The translations under genes were made by a program, and so were the position numbers. 64,000 nt of DNA, from assembly GCF_008642275.1 (NCBI RefSeq), contig NZ_CP029189.1:1168501-1232500 (forward strand), read 5' to 3'. The DNA is from Streptomyces venezuelae. Lineage in GTDB: Bacteria > Actinomycetota > Actinomycetes > Streptomycetales > Streptomycetaceae. This document shows, in pieces, positions 39,818 through 50,968 of this stretch. Numbering within the stretch: position 1 is the first letter of the stretch; each line of letters starts with the position of its first letter. The notes beneath the pieces were generated by a model. It did not search any database and had not been told where the DNA came from. It was given only the letters and a program-made list of their open reading frames with translations.

Positions 39818-39832
39818 CTGACAGGTCGTCAG
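39818..39832. promoter_or_regulatory. CTGAC-N5-GTCAG operator-like palindrome
   Basis: CTGAC (39818-39822), spacer AGGTC, GTCAG (39828-39832), 66 nt before ATG 39898. Arms and spacer length equal those at 32905-32919, so one regulator may control both genes. Confidence 0.5.
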
Positions 39833-39897
39833 TATTGAATGTTCCGCCCGCCGGGGCTACCTTCCGCCGCACGTACCCGACGAGAAGGGGTGGTCGC

Positions 39898-40326
39898 ATG
39901 GCCGAAGTCACCGCGGAATCACGCATCGAGGCGTCCGCCGCGCAGCTCTGGTCCCAGCTGACGGACTGGGACGCGTACGGGCAGTGGAGCATGACCCACA
40001 CGAACTTCCCCCAGGGCGGACCCGAGAACCTCGCGGTCGGCGCCACCTTCGCGGAGAACATGAAGATGATGGGCTTCCCCGCCGAGGTCGTCTGGACCGT
40101 CTCCGAGCTGGAGGTCGAGCGCCTCTTCGCCATCACGGGCAAGGGCCCGATGGGCGTGGCGGTCCTCACCCGGTACACCCTGACCCCGGACGGCGAGGCC
40201 ACCACCGTCTGCATCGACGGCGAGTTCACCGGGGCCGCCGTGTCCCTGATGGCGGGCAAGCTCAAGGACTCGGCCACCGCCGCCCTGAACGAGTCGCTGC
40301 GCAAGCTGGCCGGCCTGGTCGTCTGA
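39898..40326 (+). CDS. SRPBCC/START-like ligand-binding protein
   Basis: 142 residues. MAEVTAESRIEASAAQLWSQ and LTDWDAYGQW are typical of the polyketide cyclase/dehydrase-like SRPBCC superfamily, followed by a GMGFPAEVVWT-like strand and a C-terminal helix (LMAGKLKDSATAALNESLRK). It binds a hydrophobic ligand; the ligand is unknown. The start at 39898 is chosen because AAGGGG lies 7 nt upstream; the longer frame from 39775 is Arg-rich and unlikely. No neighbour hints at a cyclase role. Confidence 0.85.
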   Translation: MAEVTAESRIEASAAQLWSQLTDWDAYGQWSMTHTNFPQGGPENLAVGATFAENMKMMGFPAEVVWTVSELEVERLFAITGKGPMGVAVLTRYTLTPDGEATTVCIDGEFTGAAVSLMAGKLKDSATAALNESLRKLAGLVV

Positions 40327-40347
40327 GCGCCGAACCGCCCGGGCCGT

Positions 40348-40396
40348 ACGCGAAGGCGCGCCCCGCGGGACGTACTCGCGGGGCGCGCCTTCGCGT
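40348..40396. terminator. Bidirectional terminator
   Basis: A perfect 20-bp stem (40348-40367 with 40377-40396) and a 9-nt loop lie between the convergent SRPBCC and PadR genes. Confidence 0.88.
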
Positions 40397-40423
40397 GCTG
40401 TCGCACGTCGGGGCCGTCCGGAC

Positions 40424-41044
40424 TCAGTGCTCGTCGGCCAGGATCAGGTAGAGCTTCTTGCGGGCGTCGTTGACGACCCCGAGCGCCTTCTCCCGCTGCT
40501 GGGGCGAGCCGGTCTTGAAGACCTGCGCGAAGGCCTCCATCAGGCCGACGCCGGCCGTCCGTACCTCCTGCATCGCCTCGAAGTCGAAGCCGCGCCCGGC
40601 ATCCGCCCAGGGGGCGTCCGGGCCCGACTCGGCCTCGGTGCGGCCGGCGTCGGTGAGCGTGAACAGCTTCTTGCCGCCCTCGCTCGCACTGGCGATCAGG
40701 CCCTCGTCCTCCAGCAGCTGCAGGGTCGGGTAGACCGAGCCGGGGCTGGGCTTCCAGGCCCCGCCGCTGCGCTCGCCGATCTCCTGGATCATCTCGTAGC
40801 CGTGCATCGGCCGGTCGGCGAGCAGCGCCAGGATCGAGGCGCGCACATCGCCGCGCCGGGCCCGGCCACGCGGTCCCCCGCGTCCGCCGCGGCCGCCGAA
40901 GGGGCCTGCGCCGAAGGGCGGGCCGAACGGGCCGAAGGCGGCGCGCCGCCCCTTGAATCCCTCCCGACGATCGGGCCCGCAGTGGTCGTGACCCCGTCCG
41001 TGGTCATGCCCGTGGTCGTGTCCGTGCTGTCCGTGTGAACGCAT
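40424..41044 (-). CDS. PadR-family regulator with His-rich N-terminus
   Basis: 206 residues from ATG 41044, which has GAAAGGAG 8 nt upstream. The N-terminus is GQHGHDHGHDHGRGHDH, a possible metal-binding tail, then a Gly/Arg/Phe-rich segment. The PadR winged helix starts at residue 78 or so (ASILALLADRPMHGYEMIQE) and includes the typical WKPSPGSVYPTLQLLEDEGL stretch. A C-terminal dimerisation helix follows. It probably represses its own gene: a palindromic region lies 85 nt upstream. Metal sensing is only a suggestion from the His run. Confidence 0.9.
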   Translation of the reverse strand: MRSHGQHGHDHGHDHGRGHDHCGPDRREGFKGRRAAFGPFGPPFGAGPFGGRGGRGGPRGRARRGDVRASILALLADRPMHGYEMIQEIGERSGGAWKPSPGSVYPTLQLLEDEGLIASASEGGKKLFTLTDAGRTEAESGPDAPWADAGRGFDFEAMQEVRTAGVGLMEAFAQVFKTGSPQQREKALGVVNDARKKLYLILADEH

Positions 41045-41102
41045 GACTGCGCTCCTTTCGTCACGTTGTGGTCGCTTCATCGGTTGTCCGATGACTCCAC
41101 TA

Positions 41103-41151
41103 TCGGCGACGCCTCGCGATGTGTCAACGATATATCGGAATGAGTCGCCGA
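41103..41151. promoter_or_regulatory. PadR operator-like nested palindromes
   Basis: TCGGCGAC (41103-41110) pairs with GTCGCCGA (41144-41151) over a 33-base gap that holds the perfect palindrome CGATATATCG (41128-41137). It is upstream of the padR start (41044), as in autoregulated PadR genes. Confidence 0.5.
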
Positions 41152-41283
41152 CAGTCGACCACCGAGCACGCCCCGGGATGGCGCCGCACCAGAGCGCGTC
41201 CGGCTGCCCGCGCCCGCCCGGCAGGGCCAGTCACCCCGGATTGGCCTTTGTCGACGATCAAGGAATCGCCCTACCGTCGGGGC

Positions 41284-42126
41284 ATGCGCATCCGAATCGT
41301 CGACGCCTTCACCGACCGTCCCTTCCACGGGAACCCCGCCGCCGTGCTGCTCCTCGACACCGGGTTCCCCTCGGACGCCTGGCTCCAGCAGGTCGCCTGC
41401 GAGATGAACCTCTCCGAGACCGCCTTCGCCCACCCCCTGCCCCCCGGCGGGGACGCCGACTGGGCGCTGCGCTGGTTCACCCCGGCGGCCGAGGTCGACA
41501 TGTGCGGCCACGCCACCCTGGCGACCGCGCACGTACTGGCCACGAGCGGGCTCGCCACGGGACGGGTCCGCTTCTCCGCGCGCTGCGGGATCCTCACCAC
41601 CGAGACCGCCGATGACGGCACGGTCACCATGGACTTCCCGACGTCCTCGCTGACCCCGGTGCCCGCGCCGGCCGCCGTGGACCACGCGCTGGGCGGTCCC
41701 CCGATCCTCTCCGTGCACGACACCGCCGACCACATCGGCGACCTCGTCGTGGAGCTCGCCGACGAGAAGACCGTCCGCGAGCTGGAGCCGGACCACGCGG
41801 CCCTGCGCGCCTTCGCCCGGCGGGGGGTGATCGTCACGGCGCCTGCCGAGGATCCCTCACTCGGGTACGACTTCGTCTCCCGCGGCTTCTTCCCCGCCTT
41901 CGGGATCGACGAGGACCCGGTCACCGGGAGCGCCCACACCGCGCTCGCCCCGTTCTGGGCGCAGCGGCTGGGGCGGACCGAGCTGACCGGCCTCCAGGGC
42001 GGTGCGCGGCGCGGTCTCGTACGGGTGACGCTGGCGGGCGACCGCACCCTGCTGGCCGGCCGGGCCGTCACGGTCGTCGACGGTGAGCTCCTCGCCTCCC
42101 CGCCGGGAGCCGGACAGGCGGGGTGA
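41284..42126 (+). CDS. PhzF-family isomerase/epimerase-like protein
   Basis: 280 residues. MRIRIVDAFTDRPFHGNPAA, then NLSETAF with the catalytic Glu, LRWFTPAAEVDMCGHATLAT and DEDPVTGSAHTALAPFW give the PhzF/DAP-epimerase-like fold, including the GNPAAV and GHATLA loops. In phenazine pathways PhzF isomerises DHHA, but most homologues lie outside such clusters and have unknown substrates; no other phenazine gene is near. The ATG at 41284 has no Shine-Dalgarno; TACCGT 7 nt upstream suggests a leaderless transcript. Confidence 0.9.
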   Translation: MRIRIVDAFTDRPFHGNPAAVLLLDTGFPSDAWLQQVACEMNLSETAFAHPLPPGGDADWALRWFTPAAEVDMCGHATLATAHVLATSGLATGRVRFSARCGILTTETADDGTVTMDFPTSSLTPVPAPAAVDHALGGPPILSVHDTADHIGDLVVELADEKTVRELEPDHAALRAFARRGVIVTAPAEDPSLGYDFVSRGFFPAFGIDEDPVTGSAHTALAPFWAQRLGRTELTGLQGGARRGLVRVTLAGDRTLLAGRAVTVVDGELLASPPGAGQAG

Positions 42127-42222
42127 CCGGGGGCACGACGAAGCAGGGGTCCGGGGCACGGGCGCGGGACACGGGCTCCGGGCCGGGCCGGACCGGGCCG
42201 GGCCGGGCCGGACAGGGTGGGT

Positions 42223-42978
42223 TCAGCCCGGGGACCCGCCCCCGTCGCCGTTCCGGTCGCCGCTCCCGTCGCCCTTCGCGTCCCGCTTCGGCCGCCCCTT
42301 CGCCTTCGCCTTCGCCTCCGCCTTCGCCCGCACCGCGGCGTGCCACTGCGCGTCCTGCTCCACCCAGGCCGCCGAGTCGATCCGCTTGCGGTAGATCTGC
42401 TCCGGCTCCGCCGCGCCCAGATGCACCGTCCACCCCCACAGGACCGCCGACACGAGGAAGAAGACGCCCGCCGCTCCCAGATAGGAGAGGATCTCGTCGG
42501 ACTCGGAGGCCCCCTCCTCGTGCATGAAACCGGGTACGCCGCGGATCAGCGCGTTCACCCACCAGGCGAGCGCCACGTTGAACAGGACGAGGGAGACCCA
42601 GTAGGCGATCCTCATGCTCTTCGCAGCTCCGCTGGCCTCCCCCAACAGCAGGAGACGCCGCAGCGAGACCGGTCCCGTCCGGTGGCGGCCGCCCGTGTCC
42701 TCCTTGGCCCGGCGCACCGACGCGTAGCACTCGTCCAGCCATCGCCCCGGCTCCGGGTCCGGCGGCGGGGAGTCGGTCGGCGCCAGCTGTTTGGCCTGGA
42801 TCCAGCCCGAGAGGAACTGGATCTCCAGCTGGGCCTTCTCCAGGCGCCTGCGGTAGTGGTGGTCGGAGCTGCGGGCCTCGCGGCGGTCCCGGATGAGGAG
42901 GCTGATGCCGCCGACCAGACCGGTGACCACGGGCACCAGGAAGGGTGCGAACGGTACCAAGGTGTCCAGTACAGCCAC
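42223..42978 (-). CDS. Hypothetical membrane protein with basic low-complexity tail
   Basis: 251 residues from GTG 42978 (VAVLDTLVPFAPFLVPVVTG), with AAGGAGG 8 nt upstream. One N-terminal helix (about residues 8-28), a long cytoplasmic or coiled segment with EKAQLEIQFLSGWIQ, and two further helices (about 130-150 and 170-195). The tail is repetitive Lys/Ala/Glu then Gly/Asp (KAEAKAKAKGRPKRDAKG). No family recognised. It follows the CPBP protease gene on the same strand after 89 nt and may be co-transcribed. Confidence 0.75.
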   Translation of the reverse strand: MAVLDTLVPFAPFLVPVVTGLVGGISLLIRDRREARSSDHHYRRRLEKAQLEIQFLSGWIQAKQLAPTDSPPPDPEPGRWLDECYASVRRAKEDTGGRHRTGPVSLRRLLLLGEASGAAKSMRIAYWVSLVLFNVALAWWVNALIRGVPGFMHEEGASESDEILSYLGAAGVFFLVSAVLWGWTVHLGAAEPEQIYRKRIDSAAWVEQDAQWHAAVRAKAEAKAKAKGRPKRDAKGDGSGDRNGDGGGSPG

Positions 42979-43067
42979 CGGGCGCGCCTCCTTGCTCGCC
43001 TCCAGCGTCGCACCGCCCCGGCGCCCGCCACCGCCCGGAAGGGCCGATCGGGTGGGCCCGCCGCGGG

Positions 43068-43907
43068 TCACGGTGTCGGCAGCCAGCCCACCTTGCCCGC
43101 GAGCAGGGCGTACCCGCCGAAGGCCACGATGTCGAGGAGCGCGTGCGCGACGACGAGAGGTGCCACCCGGCCCCAGCGTCGGTAGGCGAGGACGAAGACG
43201 ACGCCCATCACCACGTTGCCGATGAAGCCGCCGATGCCCTGGTAGAGGTGGTACGAGCCGCGCAGCACCGAACTGGCCACCAGTGCGGCCGTCGGCGACC
43301 AGCCCAGCTGGCCGAGCCTGCGCAGCAGGTAGGCCAGCACGATGACCTCCTCCACCACGGCGTTCTGCAGTGCGGAGAGGATCAGCACGGGGAACTTCCA
43401 CCACACGTCGGGCAGTGCCTCCGGCACCACCGTGAGGTTGAATCCACCGGCCCGGGCGCCCAGGTAGAAGGCGAGCCCCGCACTTCCGATCCCGGCCGCG
43501 ACGAGGGCGCCCCGGCCCAGGTCCCACCAGGGACGGGTGCGGTCGAAGCCCAGTACGCGGAGCCCGGGGGCGCCCTCGCGGGTCAGCAGGTGCGCCACCA
43601 GCAGTACGGGCACCAGGGCGCTCGCGATGCCGAACAGCTGCCAGGCCAGGTCCAGCCAGGGCCGGCCCGGGGCGTAGGAGCCGTTGAGGGTGGCCGCCTG
43701 GTCCTTGAGACCGCCGGGCTTGGTGAGCGAGCCGATGAAGCTGATCAGCGCCGAGAGCCCGCTCGCACCCAGCGACAGCGCGAGGACGAGCAGCGTCTCG
43801 GTGCGCAGCAGGCTCCGCCGCCCGTCCTCGTCCAGTTCCACGAACACCGGCTCCGGCTCCGTCCGCACGCCCGACTCCGTCCTGCCATCCCGTTGCGACC
43901 ACCCCAT
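43068..43907 (-). CDS. CPBP-family intramembrane metalloprotease (Abi-like)
   Basis: 279 residues from ATG 43907 with GGAGG 5 nt upstream. About seven membrane helices. The CPBP signature is present: the glutamate pair in NAVVEEVIVLAYLLRRL, the RGSYHLYQG histidine motif and a final helix with HALLDIVAF. CPBP members process membrane substrates such as prenylated or peptide precursors; no substrate is encoded nearby. The longer frame upstream is a shadow. Confidence 0.9.
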   Translation of the reverse strand: MGWSQRDGRTESGVRTEPEPVFVELDEDGRRSLLRTETLLVLALSLGASGLSALISFIGSLTKPGGLKDQAATLNGSYAPGRPWLDLAWQLFGIASALVPVLLVAHLLTREGAPGLRVLGFDRTRPWWDLGRGALVAAGIGSAGLAFYLGARAGGFNLTVVPEALPDVWWKFPVLILSALQNAVVEEVIVLAYLLRRLGQLGWSPTAALVASSVLRGSYHLYQGIGGFIGNVVMGVVFVLAYRRWGRVAPLVVAHALLDIVAFGGYALLAGKVGWLPTP

Positions 43908-43966
43908 ACTGCCTCCTCGACGGACCGCGAGGATCGCTGCGGGGCCCGCACCGGGATCATGGGGGG

Positions 43967-44004
43967 ACGGACGACGGACGACGGACGACGTACGTACGTA
44001 CGGA
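43967..44004. repeat. Short GACGGAC / TACG tandem repeats
   Basis: Repeats of GACGGAC (period 7) followed by ACGTACGTACGTACGG in the intergenic region between the CPBP gene start and the glutamate-cysteine-ligase-like gene stop. Confidence 0.7.
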
Positions 44005-44065
44005 CGGTCGACGGGCGGTGGTGCGGCGGACACCGGTGCGGGCCGCCGCACCACCCCGTGGCGGG

Positions 44066-45598
44066 TCAGCGCACGACGGGCGCCGAGGCGCTCACCTCCT
44101 CCGTCAGTCCGACCGGCCAGGTGTGCACCGGGTCGCCCTTGTGCATCAGCTCGGCATACCGCCGGGTCGTGGCGGCCAGCGCCTCGTCCCGCTCCAGACC
44201 GGCGGCGAGCGCCCGGTGGTAGGTGTCCACCTGCCAGGTCGCCCCGTTCACCCGGCGCCGGCAGCGCTCCTCGATGATGCCGAGGTAGTGGTCCCGGTCC
44301 GCGGGCTCGATGCTCCAGGCGTCCAGCCCCGCCGCGGCCATCGGCAGCAGCTCGTCCAGGACCAGCCGTACGGCCGGCACGCTCGCCAGCCCTCCGGCCC
44401 GGCCGCGGCGCGGCCACCGCAGCCGCGCGTCGATCCCGTACCGGCAGGCCGCGTCGAAGTTCGCCTCCGCCTCGGCGAAGGGCAGCCGGGTCCACACCGG
44501 GCGTGGTTCGTCCGCGAGGGTGCGTACGAGCCCGTAGTAGAAGGCGGCGTTGGCGACGACGTCGGCGACGGTGGGCCCGGCCGGCAGCACCCGGTTCTCC
44601 ACGCGCAGGTGCGGCACCCCGTCGGCGACCCCGTACACGGGCCGGTTCCACCGGTAGACGGTGCCGTTGTGCAGGACCAGTTCCTGCAGCCCGGGTATCC
44701 CGCCCTCGGCGAGCACCCGCAGCGGCTCCTCCTCGTCGCAGATGGGCAGCAGGGCGGGGAAGTAGCGGACGTTCTCGGCGAAGAGCTCGTACGCCGAGTC
44801 CACCCAGCGCTCCCCGAACCAGGTGCGCGGCCGCACGCCCTGGGCCTGGAGCTCGGGCGGCCGGGTGTCGGTGGCCTGCGTGAACAGCGGCGGCCGCGAC
44901 TCCCGCCACAGCTCACGTCCGAACAGGAAAGGCGAGTTGGCGCCGACGGCTATCTGCACCGCGGTCACCGCCTGCGCCGCGTTCCACACCGCCGGGAACC
45001 GGGCCGGGGTCACCTGCAGGTGCAGTTGTACGGAGGTGCAGGCTGCCTCCGGCACGATCGACCCGGAGGTCCAGATCAGCCGTTCGACGCCGTCGATGTC
45101 GAGGGTGAAGTCCTCTCCGCGCATCATCAGGATCTGCTCGTTGAGCAGCGAGTAGCGGTCCACCGCCGACAGGTTCGCGGCGACCAGGTCCGCGCGGGAG
45201 ATCGTCGGCAGAATACCGATCATCACCACTCCGGCGTCGATCTCCGCGGCCTGCCGGTGGGCATAGCCGAGTCCGGCGCTGAGTTCCTCGGCGAGCTGGT
45301 CGAAAACCCGGCCGCCGAGCCGGTGCGGAAGGACGTTCACCTCCAGATTGAACATTCCCAGCTCGGTCTGGAAATCGGGGCTCGCAATCCGCTCCAGCAC
45401 CTGTGCATTCAGCATTCTCGGCAACCCGTCGGCACCCGCGAGATTCAGCTCGATCTCCAGTCCCATCATGTTCTTCGGGCGATCGAACCTCTTCTCCGCC
45501 AGGAGCCGCTCCAGTCCCTCCAGGCACTCGTGGAGCTTCCTTCGATACCGCTGCCGATCGGACAGGTCGAATCCGCCTGCCACGACCTTCTCCCCCAT
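44066..45598 (-). CDS. Glutamate-cysteine ligase-family (GCS2-like) protein
   Basis: 510 residues from ATG 45598 with AGGAGGG upstream. Residues about 45-55 (MMGLEIELNL) hold the family's glutamate-rich metal site, then MFNLEVNVLP, a long central region and TWQVDTYH. Members make amide or gamma-glutamyl bonds, but actinobacteria make mycothiol and not glutathione, so the substrate is unclear. The frame upstream to 45757 is open, but ATG 45598 is better supported by its ribosome binding site. The 3' end is separated from the CPBP gene by 158 bp of repeats. Confidence 0.8.
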   Translation of the reverse strand: MGEKVVAGGFDLSDRQRYRRKLHECLEGLERLLAEKRFDRPKNMMGLEIELNLAGADGLPRMLNAQVLERIASPDFQTELGMFNLEVNVLPHRLGGRVFDQLAEELSAGLGYAHRQAAEIDAGVVMIGILPTISRADLVAANLSAVDRYSLLNEQILMMRGEDFTLDIDGVERLIWTSGSIVPEAACTSVQLHLQVTPARFPAVWNAAQAVTAVQIAVGANSPFLFGRELWRESRPPLFTQATDTRPPELQAQGVRPRTWFGERWVDSAYELFAENVRYFPALLPICDEEEPLRVLAEGGIPGLQELVLHNGTVYRWNRPVYGVADGVPHLRVENRVLPAGPTVADVVANAAFYYGLVRTLADEPRPVWTRLPFAEAEANFDAACRYGIDARLRWPRRGRAGGLASVPAVRLVLDELLPMAAAGLDAWSIEPADRDHYLGIIEERCRRRVNGATWQVDTYHRALAAGLERDEALAATTRRYAELMHKGDPVHTWPVGLTEEVSASAPVVR

Positions 45599-46085
45599 CG
45601 AAGCGTCCCTCCTCGAATGGGCCTGGCCGGTGACACCCAGGCGCGCGTTACGGTCGATGATGCCCCGGCAGCGTGATCCATAACGCGCGGGGGGCGTGCG
45701 TGGCGAGGAGCGCGCGCCGGTTTGGCCGAAGGGCGCTTCGGCACATTCACCTGGCAAGTCGCCGGATGCAAATTCCGCTTAGACTTTGCCTTGTTCGGAA
45801 AACCGACGCTTTCCAGCCGAGCCCCCTTCCGGTAACCTCCGAGGTCAGCGCGACATGTTCGCGCGCATCCGGCATGAATGGCACGTCAGCGGGTCCGGTA
45901 AGCGCCTTGCCGGCAATAGGCGGGACAGCTAGCCGAAACACTGCGTGAACACATGTCGTATAAACTCCGCAAACGAGGCAGAGAGTTGGCGCGCGGCCAT
46001 TGCCCCTCGGCCCCCCTCTGGCCCCAGAATGCGAGTCCGCACCTGCCCCCGTTCCACCGGTCTCCCAAGTGAGAGGCGACCCACC
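45599..46085. other. Intergenic region between divergent genes
   Basis: 487 bases with no gene. A TATAAA hexamer (45959-45964) is the only -10-like feature noticed. The frames here are shadows. Confidence 0.5.
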
Positions 46086-46706
46086 ATGCCGCTGCATGTC
46101 CCTCCGGCTCCCGCGCCCGCCCTGCGCAGCGTCCTCGCGGCACTCGGTTCCCCCACCGCCGTCCACGAGGCACACACCCCGGCCCTGCGCGCGATCCAGG
46201 GGCCGCTGACCGCCGAACTCCCCCTTCCGGTGCACGTCCTCGACCGGCTGGGCATGTCCAACCTCGCGGCCGGCGGCAGGCCGCCGCGTACCCGGCTCAC
46301 GGGCTGGCGGTTCCTGATCCGCAGCGGGGAGCGCCATGTCGCGGCGGCCGACACCCGGCTGACTCCCGACGGCTGGGTCTTCTCCCATTTCTTCGAGGGC
46401 CCCTATGTCGCGGCCACCGAACGCGCCCTGCGCCAGGCCGAGTCCCTCACCACCCACTACCAGCCACGGCTGCTGTCGGTTCCGGAGCTCTACATGCTGA
46501 CGCTGTGGCTGCACGGCGCGGTGGGCGCCGACGCCGACGCCGGGCTGCCGGCCGGCGAGGACCTGCTGGTGCCCCTCGCTCCCGCCCCGCCCGGCATCGC
46601 CGCGTACCGGCCGCATCCGGTCTCCGAGCTGCTGCCCGTACTCACCCGCCGACTGACCCCGGCACCGGCCGCGGCGCCTCCGTCCCTGGCCGCACCCGCC
46701 GCCTGA
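46086..46706 (+). CDS. Hypothetical protein
   Basis: 206 residues from ATG 46086 with GAGAGGCG upstream. MPLHVPPAPAPALRSVLAAL is followed by a conserved-looking region LTGWRFLIRSGERHVAAADT, FEGPYVAATERALRQAES and YQPRLLSVPELYMLTLWLH, then a Pro/Ala-rich tail. No membrane segment or known domain was recognised. It looks like a real coding gene by third-position GC and ribosome binding site, but I cannot name it. Confidence 0.75.
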   Translation: MPLHVPPAPAPALRSVLAALGSPTAVHEAHTPALRAIQGPLTAELPLPVHVLDRLGMSNLAAGGRPPRTRLTGWRFLIRSGERHVAAADTRLTPDGWVFSHFFEGPYVAATERALRQAESLTTHYQPRLLSVPELYMLTLWLHGAVGADADAGLPAGEDLLVPLAPAPPGIAAYRPHPVSELLPVLTRRLTPAPAAAPPSLAAPAA

Positions 46707-46866
46707 CCCGAATCACCCATTCGGCCTAGTCCACCCGGGCCACCTGCGAACCATCCGAAATGACAGGGGAGTTGGCCTGAACCGCCCGCACGAGTGATGC
46801 GTCATCAATCTGTGAGGACAGCTGCCGGGAAATACCTGCGAAGCGGCTGTCATGGGGGAAGACTGA

Positions 46867-46897
46867 TGACACGCTCCCCGCGGGTGCGGGGATGACC
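46867..46897 (+). repeat. Single CRISPR type I-E repeat-like sequence (orphan)
   Basis: CTCCCCGCGGGTGCGGGGAT with flanks ACG and GACCC resembles actinobacterial type I-E repeats, which carry a CCCCGC-N4-GCGGGG stem. Only one copy was found in the window and no cas gene, so this is not an array. A hairpin of another kind is equally possible. Confidence 0.3.
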
Positions 46898-46967
46898 CAG
46901 GGGGACGGCCATGAACCACGCATCGAGCCGTAGCACACAGACCACACCGCAGCGAAAGAACGCATCC

Positions 46968-47156
46968 ATGTGCCAGCACCAGCCAGCCTGCCCGTCAGCC
47001 GAATCCGCCGACCGGGAGGCCGCGCGCCCGGTGGCCAACCACCCGGAGCAGGGCTGGAGCCTGCTGTGCAATGGCGTCCTGCTCTTCGAGGACACCGGTG
47101 AACTGCTGCCGGACGGCCAGATCATCGCCCCGCACCGGCCGCTCGCGGCGGCCTGA
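46968..47156 (+). CDS. DUF5999 small cysteine protein
   Basis: 62 residues from ATG 46968 (MCQHQPACPSAESADREAAR). The family is short, acidic and conserved in Streptomyces: CxHxPxCP at the start and HPEQGWSLLCNGVLLFEDTG followed by LLPDG near the end. The two Cys near the start and one in LLCNG suggest metal binding, which is not proven. A longer frame from 46911 is open but its extra residues are not typical. Confidence 0.88.
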   Translation: MCQHQPACPSAESADREAARPVANHPEQGWSLLCNGVLLFEDTGELLPDGQIIAPHRPLAAA

Positions 47157-47192
47157 GGGGCCGAGCCGTCCGGCCGACCGTGGCGAACGGCG

Positions 47193-47231
47193 AAGGGGCC
47201 GGTCCGGGAGAGTCTCCCGGACCGGCCCCTT
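47193..47231. terminator. Bidirectional terminator
   Basis: A perfect 19-bp stem (47193-47211 with 47213-47231) around a single central base lies between the convergent DUF5999 (stop 47156) and gcvP (stop 47280) genes. Confidence 0.9.
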
Positions 47232-47279
47232 GTTCACGTCCTACGACCGTCATACGGCGGCCGTAGGACGCGGAACGCC

Positions 47280-50165
<2,886 letters not shown>

Positions 50166-50219
50166 GTACGGAGGCCTCCTGGTCGTATGACCTGCGAGGG
50201 GCACCACGGCGCGGGCACC

Positions 50220-50450
50220 CGGACGGCCTCCCCCTCTGTCATCTGCACCTGAGAGTTTCACCGGAGTCACGGGGGTCTCCCGAGGATCCGGCTTTCACCG
50301 TCGGTGAGGAGGGGGACCGGCACTGCGCCCGGTACCCGCCCTGCTTTCCAGAGTGGCCTCGTCCGTGCGGTACGTATGCCTGAGAGATTCCGGGGAGGAT
50401 TTGCTCCTTCGGCGCCTCCGTCTCGATCACTCGGAGGACTCTCCCGCACA
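50220..50450 (-). ncRNA. Tandem glycine riboswitch upstream of gcvP
   Basis: On the minus strand: CGGGAGAGTCC, then GCGCCGAAGGAGCAA and AATCTCTCAGGCA close the first aptamer; a short linker leads to a second aptamer with GGAAAGCAGG, GAAAGCCGG, GTGAAACTCTCAGGT and ACAGAGGGG. These are the conserved marks of the gcvT-type element. Glycine binding should raise gcvP expression. It ends about 55 nt before the gcvP ATG. Confidence 0.95.
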
Positions 50451-50568
50451 GGGTCGACAGCCGTCCACCAGCGTACCAGCGAGGATCTGAACCCTCCCCG
50501 AGTGGCCTCCGCTGCGGTTATGCACTTCTGTAGTCATTACGGAGCAGTTGCGACCTTTTGGAGGGACC

Positions 50569-50934
50569 GTGCAGACCGACATCGATCCGCGCAGCCTGAT
50601 CGGCCGCAAGGCGTTCGACCGCAATGGCACCAAGATCGGCACGATCGACGAGGTCTACCTCGACGATGCCACGGGCGTCCCCGAGTGGGCCGCGGTCCGG
50701 ACGGGGCTCTTCAGCCGGGACGCGTTCGTTCCGCTGGAGCCGAGCGAGCTGGTGGGTGACACCCTGCGGGTGCCCTTCGAACGCGCTCTCATCAGGGACG
50801 CCCCGGACTTCGGCGTCGGGCGCCACCTCTCCCCCGAACAGGAGCTGCAGCTCTACCACCACTACGGACTGGACACGACCCTCCCGTCGGACTTCAACCA
50901 CGACTTCGGCCGCCTGGCGGGCGACGAGAGCTGA
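50569..50934 (+). CDS. PRC-barrel domain protein
   Basis: 121 residues from GTG 50569, which has GGAGGG 3 nt upstream; the frame open from 50548 is less likely. LIGRKAFDRNGTKIGTIDEV and YLDDATGVPEWAAV give a PRC-barrel, followed by a short C-terminal extension (LSPEQELQLYHHYG). PRC-barrel proteins bind RNA or protein partners; no function is assigned. It is divergent from gcvP and convergent with the polymerase gene. Confidence 0.85.
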   Translation: MQTDIDPRSLIGRKAFDRNGTKIGTIDEVYLDDATGVPEWAAVRTGLFSRDAFVPLEPSELVGDTLRVPFERALIRDAPDFGVGRHLSPEQELQLYHHYGLDTTLPSDFNHDFGRLAGDES

Positions 50935-50968
50935 CCCGTCCCTGCGGATCCCGCCGGGCCCGACACCC

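Noticed and set aside
41284..42126. Phenazine biosynthesis locus
   Set aside because: Only the PhzF-like gene is present; PhzF homologues are widespread outside phenazine clusters.
46867..46897. Real CRISPR array
   Set aside because: Only one repeat-like copy and no spacer or cas gene.
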